Assembly: GCF_003269295.1 (NCBI RefSeq)
Contig: NZ_QLTT01000016.1
Coordinates: forward strand, 1-64,000
Length of the DNA: 64,000 nt
Direction of reading: 5' to 3'
Origin: Lentzea atacamensis
GTDB lineage: Bacteria > Actinomycetota > Actinomycetes > Mycobacteriales > Pseudonocardiaceae
Shown: positions 61,663-64,000 of the stretch, piece by piece
How the letters are laid out: each line of letters starts with the position of its first letter
Numbering within the stretch: position 1 is the stretch's first letter
The notes under the pieces: generated by a model
The model's database searches: none
Seen by the model: the letters and a program-made list of their open reading frames with translations, nothing else
Told to the model about the DNA's origin: nothing
Program-made: the position numbers and the translations under genes

Positions 61663-62523
61663 ATGCCGAAACGATTCTCCACGGTACGAGGCCGTGAGCT
61701 TGGCAATGGTCTCCGAACTGCCATCGCAGCCGCGGGCTTCACTTCGCGTGCGCTCGCAGAGCGGGCCGACTGGGATGAGGCCAAGCTTTCGTGTCTGGTC
61801 AACGGCAAGGGCGGCGTCAGCGATGTCGAGTTGGGTGTGTTGCTGGGCCTGTGCGGGGTGAATCCCGTCGAACGAGATCACCTGCTTTCGCTGTTGCCGG
61901 TTGCGCAGGTCAAGAGCTGGTTGCAGGAGCACGGAACTTGTCCGCCTGTCTACCATCGCACGCTTGCGGAGAATCTCGCCGCGGCGAAGACGTTGATCAG
62001 CTGGCGCGGAATCGCGTTGCCGGAGTTGCTGCAGACGCCTGCGTACATGCGTGCGGCGATCATGGCTTCGCCCACGGTGCCCGGGGCTGAAGTGGAAGCG
62101 CGAGTGAAGGCCCGGCTGAAGATGCAGGAGCAGCTTCGCCGTAGGGGACTGACTTGCACGTTCTACATCCACGAACTGGCGCTGAGCCTGCCGGTCGGTG
62201 GGGGAGAGGCTCGACAGGAGCAACTGCATCACCTGTTGCGCGTGGCCGTGCGCCCGAACGTCGACATCCGGATCGTGCCGACGGCGATCGGCGCGCACGT
62301 CGGGATGGACAGGCCATTCACCCAGCTGACCTTTGAGAAGTACGAACCCGTGGTGTGCGTGGAGTGCGAGACCTCCACCGCGTTCATCGAAGACGAGGCC
62401 TCGATCGAAGCCTACGTAGAGGTTGTCCGCGCGCTGAGCGAGTCCAGTTTGGACGCGGATGAGTCCAAGGCGCTGATCGCCAGTCTCGGCGAGACGCAAT
62501 CGCCGCTCGGGGAAGCGGTCTGA
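61663..62523 (+). CDS. XRE regulator with DUF5753 domain
   Basis: A 286-aa regulator. HTH at about 10-65 (RGRELGNGLRTAIAAAGFTS, RADWDEAKLSCLVNGKGGVS). The DUF5753 ligand-binding-like region starts near 110 (ISWRGIALPELLQTPAYMRA) and includes LTCTFYIHELALSLPVGGGE and RIVPTAIGAHVGMDRPFTQL. It starts at ATG 61663 behind AAGGA (61649-61653). The DUF397 partner gene usual next to this class is not seen. Confidence 0.9.
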   Translation: MPKRFSTVRGRELGNGLRTAIAAAGFTSRALAERADWDEAKLSCLVNGKGGVSDVELGVLLGLCGVNPVERDHLLSLLPVAQVKSWLQEHGTCPPVYHRTLAENLAAAKTLISWRGIALPELLQTPAYMRAAIMASPTVPGAEVEARVKARLKMQEQLRRRGLTCTFYIHELALSLPVGGGEARQEQLHHLLRVAVRPNVDIRIVPTAIGAHVGMDRPFTQLTFEKYEPVVCVECETSTAFIEDEASIEAYVEVVRALSESSLDADESKALIASLGETQSPLGEAV

Positions 62524-62530
62524 CTGCGTC

Positions 62531-62845
62531 TTACAAGGTCTCGACGAGCTTCCTGAGCGGTGCGGCGAGTGTCCACTGCTTGCCCTCGACGCCACCAGAA
62601 GCCTGCCCGGCAACGGTGAGTCCGAAGTGGTCGGCGGCGTGGCTGAGGTTGTCGTGCATCCACTGCCGGAACCGAGCGTCGGCATCGCTCAGGTCCACGG
62701 TATGGCCGGCGCGGTCGAGCATGGGTTGGAGTTGGTCACGCTGTTCGGACACGGGATCCCTTGGCCCTTGGTGCTCGCCGAGCACGATGTGCGGCTTCCT
62801 TGGTACCGCTTGGAAAACCTCCAAGCGAGGAGCCGAACGGCTCAT
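62531..62845 (-). CDS. Hypothetical protein (104 aa)
   Basis: Ends GGVEGKQWTLAAPLRKLVETL in outline. The middle (ADARFRQWMHDNLSHAADHF) is helical. It converges on the DUF5753 regulator with eight bases between stops. No family recognised. The N-terminal 40 residues may not be translated. Confidence 0.45.
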   Translation of the reverse strand: MSRSAPRLEVFQAVPRKPHIVLGEHQGPRDPVSEQRDQLQPMLDRAGHTVDLSDADARFRQWMHDNLSHAADHFGLTVAGQASGGVEGKQWTLAAPLRKLVETL

Positions 62846-63140
62846 GACCCGAACGGGGACGTGTTGAGCGAGTTGTCGCCCATGCCAGTGCGTTCACCGC
62901 TCAGCCACGTCGTTCATAGTCTGAAGAGCTACTTCAACCTCACACGGCACCCTTCACCCGCGCGCCGATGCCTTGATTGACTGTTCGACCCGTTCCTCAT
63001 GGCAACGAGTCCGGTCTTGGTGGCGGATGTTGACCAGTTGTCAGCTCACCTGTCTTCACAGTTGCTTCAGTGTGGATCGAAACCAACATCATCACGCGCA
63101 ACACGTTGACCTGCTGTCAAACGAACTGCCAAGATCGTGA
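62846..63140. other. 295 bp without a supportable gene
   Basis: No open frame with a credible start or protein-like composition in either direction, and no tRNA-like fold was seen. It may contain an attachment site for the neighbouring integrase, but none could be identified. Confidence 0.4.
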
Positions 63141-63187
63141 GTCGGGGGTTGCCTGCTGCCTCGCTGAGGGAGCAGGCAACCCCCGAC
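63141..63187. terminator. Very long terminator-like hairpin after the integrase
   Basis: GTCGGGGGTTGCCTGCT (63141-63157) pairs perfectly with AGCAGGCAACCCCCGAC (63171-63187). The 13-base loop contains an inner CCTC/GAGG pair. It lies 15 bases beyond the integrase stop and probably terminates transcription in that direction. Confidence 0.85.
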
Positions 63188-63201
63188 TGGTCTGGATTGA
63201 G

Positions 63202-64000
63202 TTACGTAGCCAGGGGATGGTGCTCGCCGGTGAGTGCGGCGAGTGCTGTGGCGACTTCTTCGAGGGTGGCGCGGATGTAGGTGGTGGTGCTTCCGGCGTC
63301 GGTGTTGGTGTCGTTGTGTCCGGCGTAGGCGCGGGCGACGGCGTAGCCGAAGTGTCGTTCGACCCAGGTGAGTGTGGTGTAGCGGAGCCAGTGGGTGCTG
63401 ACGCCTTGTTTGCCGGCCCAGGTGAGGCTGTCGCCGACGCGGTTCCAGAGGTGGTCGTAGCGGTGGTAGGTGATCGGGCGGCCGTCTGCGTAGCGGAGCA
63501 GGCGTCCGTTCATGGGTGCGCCGCGGTGTTCGACGTGCTGGAGCAGGTGCCACATCAGGGTGGGGGAGACCGGTTGCCAGCGTGAGGTCTCGCCCTTCTC
63601 GCGGAGGTAGACCAGGCACTGCTCTTCGTCGAGGTCTTTGGGTCGCAACGCCAAGGCCCCGCCGCGGCGGGCGGCGGTCTCGGTGTGGAACCGGATGATC
63701 AATGAATCGAGTTGCGGGTCGTTGCCGGTGGTGGCCACGACGTCGTTGAGCTGATCCATCTGCTTGCCGGACAACGCCCGCCGATTGCTGGGCTGCCGCC
63801 GAGGCTTGGGCACTTTGGCTGCTGGATTGGCGCGTTCGTCGATGAGGTCGTCGTTGACGGCGTGGCGGTAGAGGCAGCGCAGTGCGGCGATGAGGTGTTC
63901 GGCGGCGGAGTTGCCGTTGCGGGTGTTGCGGCGGACGGTCAGGTTGGCCTTGATGTGCTGGACGAGCCGCTGGATGTCGGTCGGGGTGCGATCGCTGAGC
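63202..64000 (-). CDS. Tyrosine recombinase/integrase, partial (runs off the window)
   Basis: The C-terminal 265 residues of a recombinase that continues past the right edge. Catalytic Arg in TETAARRGGALALR, STHWLRYTTLTWVERHFG, AYAGHNDTNTDAG and Tyr in STTTYIRATLEEVATALA, ending HHPLAT. It aligns along its whole length with the ICE integrase at 14994-16028 (shared NPxxxVPKPRR, QPVSPT and other blocks). It belongs to a second related element or marks the other side of a composite island. Confidence 0.88.
   Translation of the reverse strand, partial: LSDRTPTDIQRLVQHIKANLTVRRNTRNGNSAAEHLIAALRCLYRHAVNDDLIDERANPAAKVPKPRRQPSNRRALSGKQMDQLNDVVATTGNDPQLDSLIIRFHTETAARRGGALALRPKDLDEEQCLVYLREKGETSRWQPVSPTLMWHLLQHVEHRGAPMNGRLLRYADGRPITYHRYDHLWNRVGDSLTWAGKQGVSTHWLRYTTLTWVERHFGYAVARAYAGHNDTNTDAGSTTTYIRATLEEVATALAALTGEHHPLAT

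Noticed and set aside
62627..62980. Plus-strand open frame of 117 codons
   Set aside because: It lies antisense to the more protein-like frame at 62531-62845 and has no good start signal.
1..64000. CRISPR arrays, tRNA or rRNA genes
   Set aside because: Reading both strands revealed no regularly spaced repeats, cloverleaf-like segments or rRNA-like sequence.

Overview
The window is high-GC DNA with GTG/ATG starts, long chains of 4-base ATGA/GTGA gene overlaps, many XRE regulators with DUF5753, TPR or NB-ARC partners, and SCO6880/PrgI-type conjugation genes. This points to a filamentous actinomycete, most likely Pseudonocardiaceae or a relative. The family assignment is an inference from gene style, not from a marker gene. 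No rRNA, tRNA or CRISPR array was seen.

Layout. 0-14.7 kb is an accessory island. It holds transposase scraps, a 1503-aa STAND/NACHT-like NTPase ending in a PD-(D/E)xK-like nuclease domain, a 592-aa HEPN/DUF4209-like protein, an IS481-family element split by an IS110-family element, a relic tyrosine recombinase, an unknown 252-aa protein, and a two-gene P-loop ATPase/small-protein operon. 15-19.2 kb (minus strand) is a tightly overlapping operon: a degenerate methylase-like protein, an N4/N6 DNA methylase, a C5 DNA methylase, an AbrB-like regulator and a tyrosine integrase. 19.5-29.9 kb (plus strand) is the conjugation operon: a regulator-like protein, a small pilin-like membrane protein, a VirB6-like protein with C-terminal repeats, PrgI, VirB4, VirD4-type coupling protein, a replication-relaxation protein and a VirB1-like transglycosylase/NlpC-P60 protein. 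30-35.4 kb holds a winged-helix gene facing a six-gene minus-strand operon built around a MoxR AAA+ ATPase and a VWA/zinc-protease-like protein. 36-46.8 kb (minus strand) is a complete Tad pilus locus that ends with a membrane-anchored LysM/BTAD regulator. Together 15-46.8 kb looks like the core of an integrative and conjugative element (ICE).

46.8-63.1 kb carries regulators (six XRE-type genes in about 15 kb), a FAD oxidoreductase, an MTHFS-like enzyme, HAD and NUDIX hydrolases, and a coupled left-handed beta-helix acyltransferase plus acyl-CoA dehydrogenase-like pair. A regulator/zinc-finger module here is present twice. A second tyrosine integrase related to the 15-kb one runs off the right edge.

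The best sequence-level discovery is in the IS110 element. Its left non-coding end (about 8500-8660) has two internal-loop hairpins. Their loop strands match, in the expected orientation, the interrupted IS481 target on both sides and the element's own two ends, so target-guide and donor-guide segments of a bridge RNA can be read directly. Other candidates for undescribed systems are the NTPase-nuclease/HEPN pair, the MoxR-VWA operon whose ATPase shares a winged-helix domain with the facing regulator gene, the P-loop ATPase pair at 12.7-14.6 kb, and the pseudo-methylase that accompanies two active-looking methylases.
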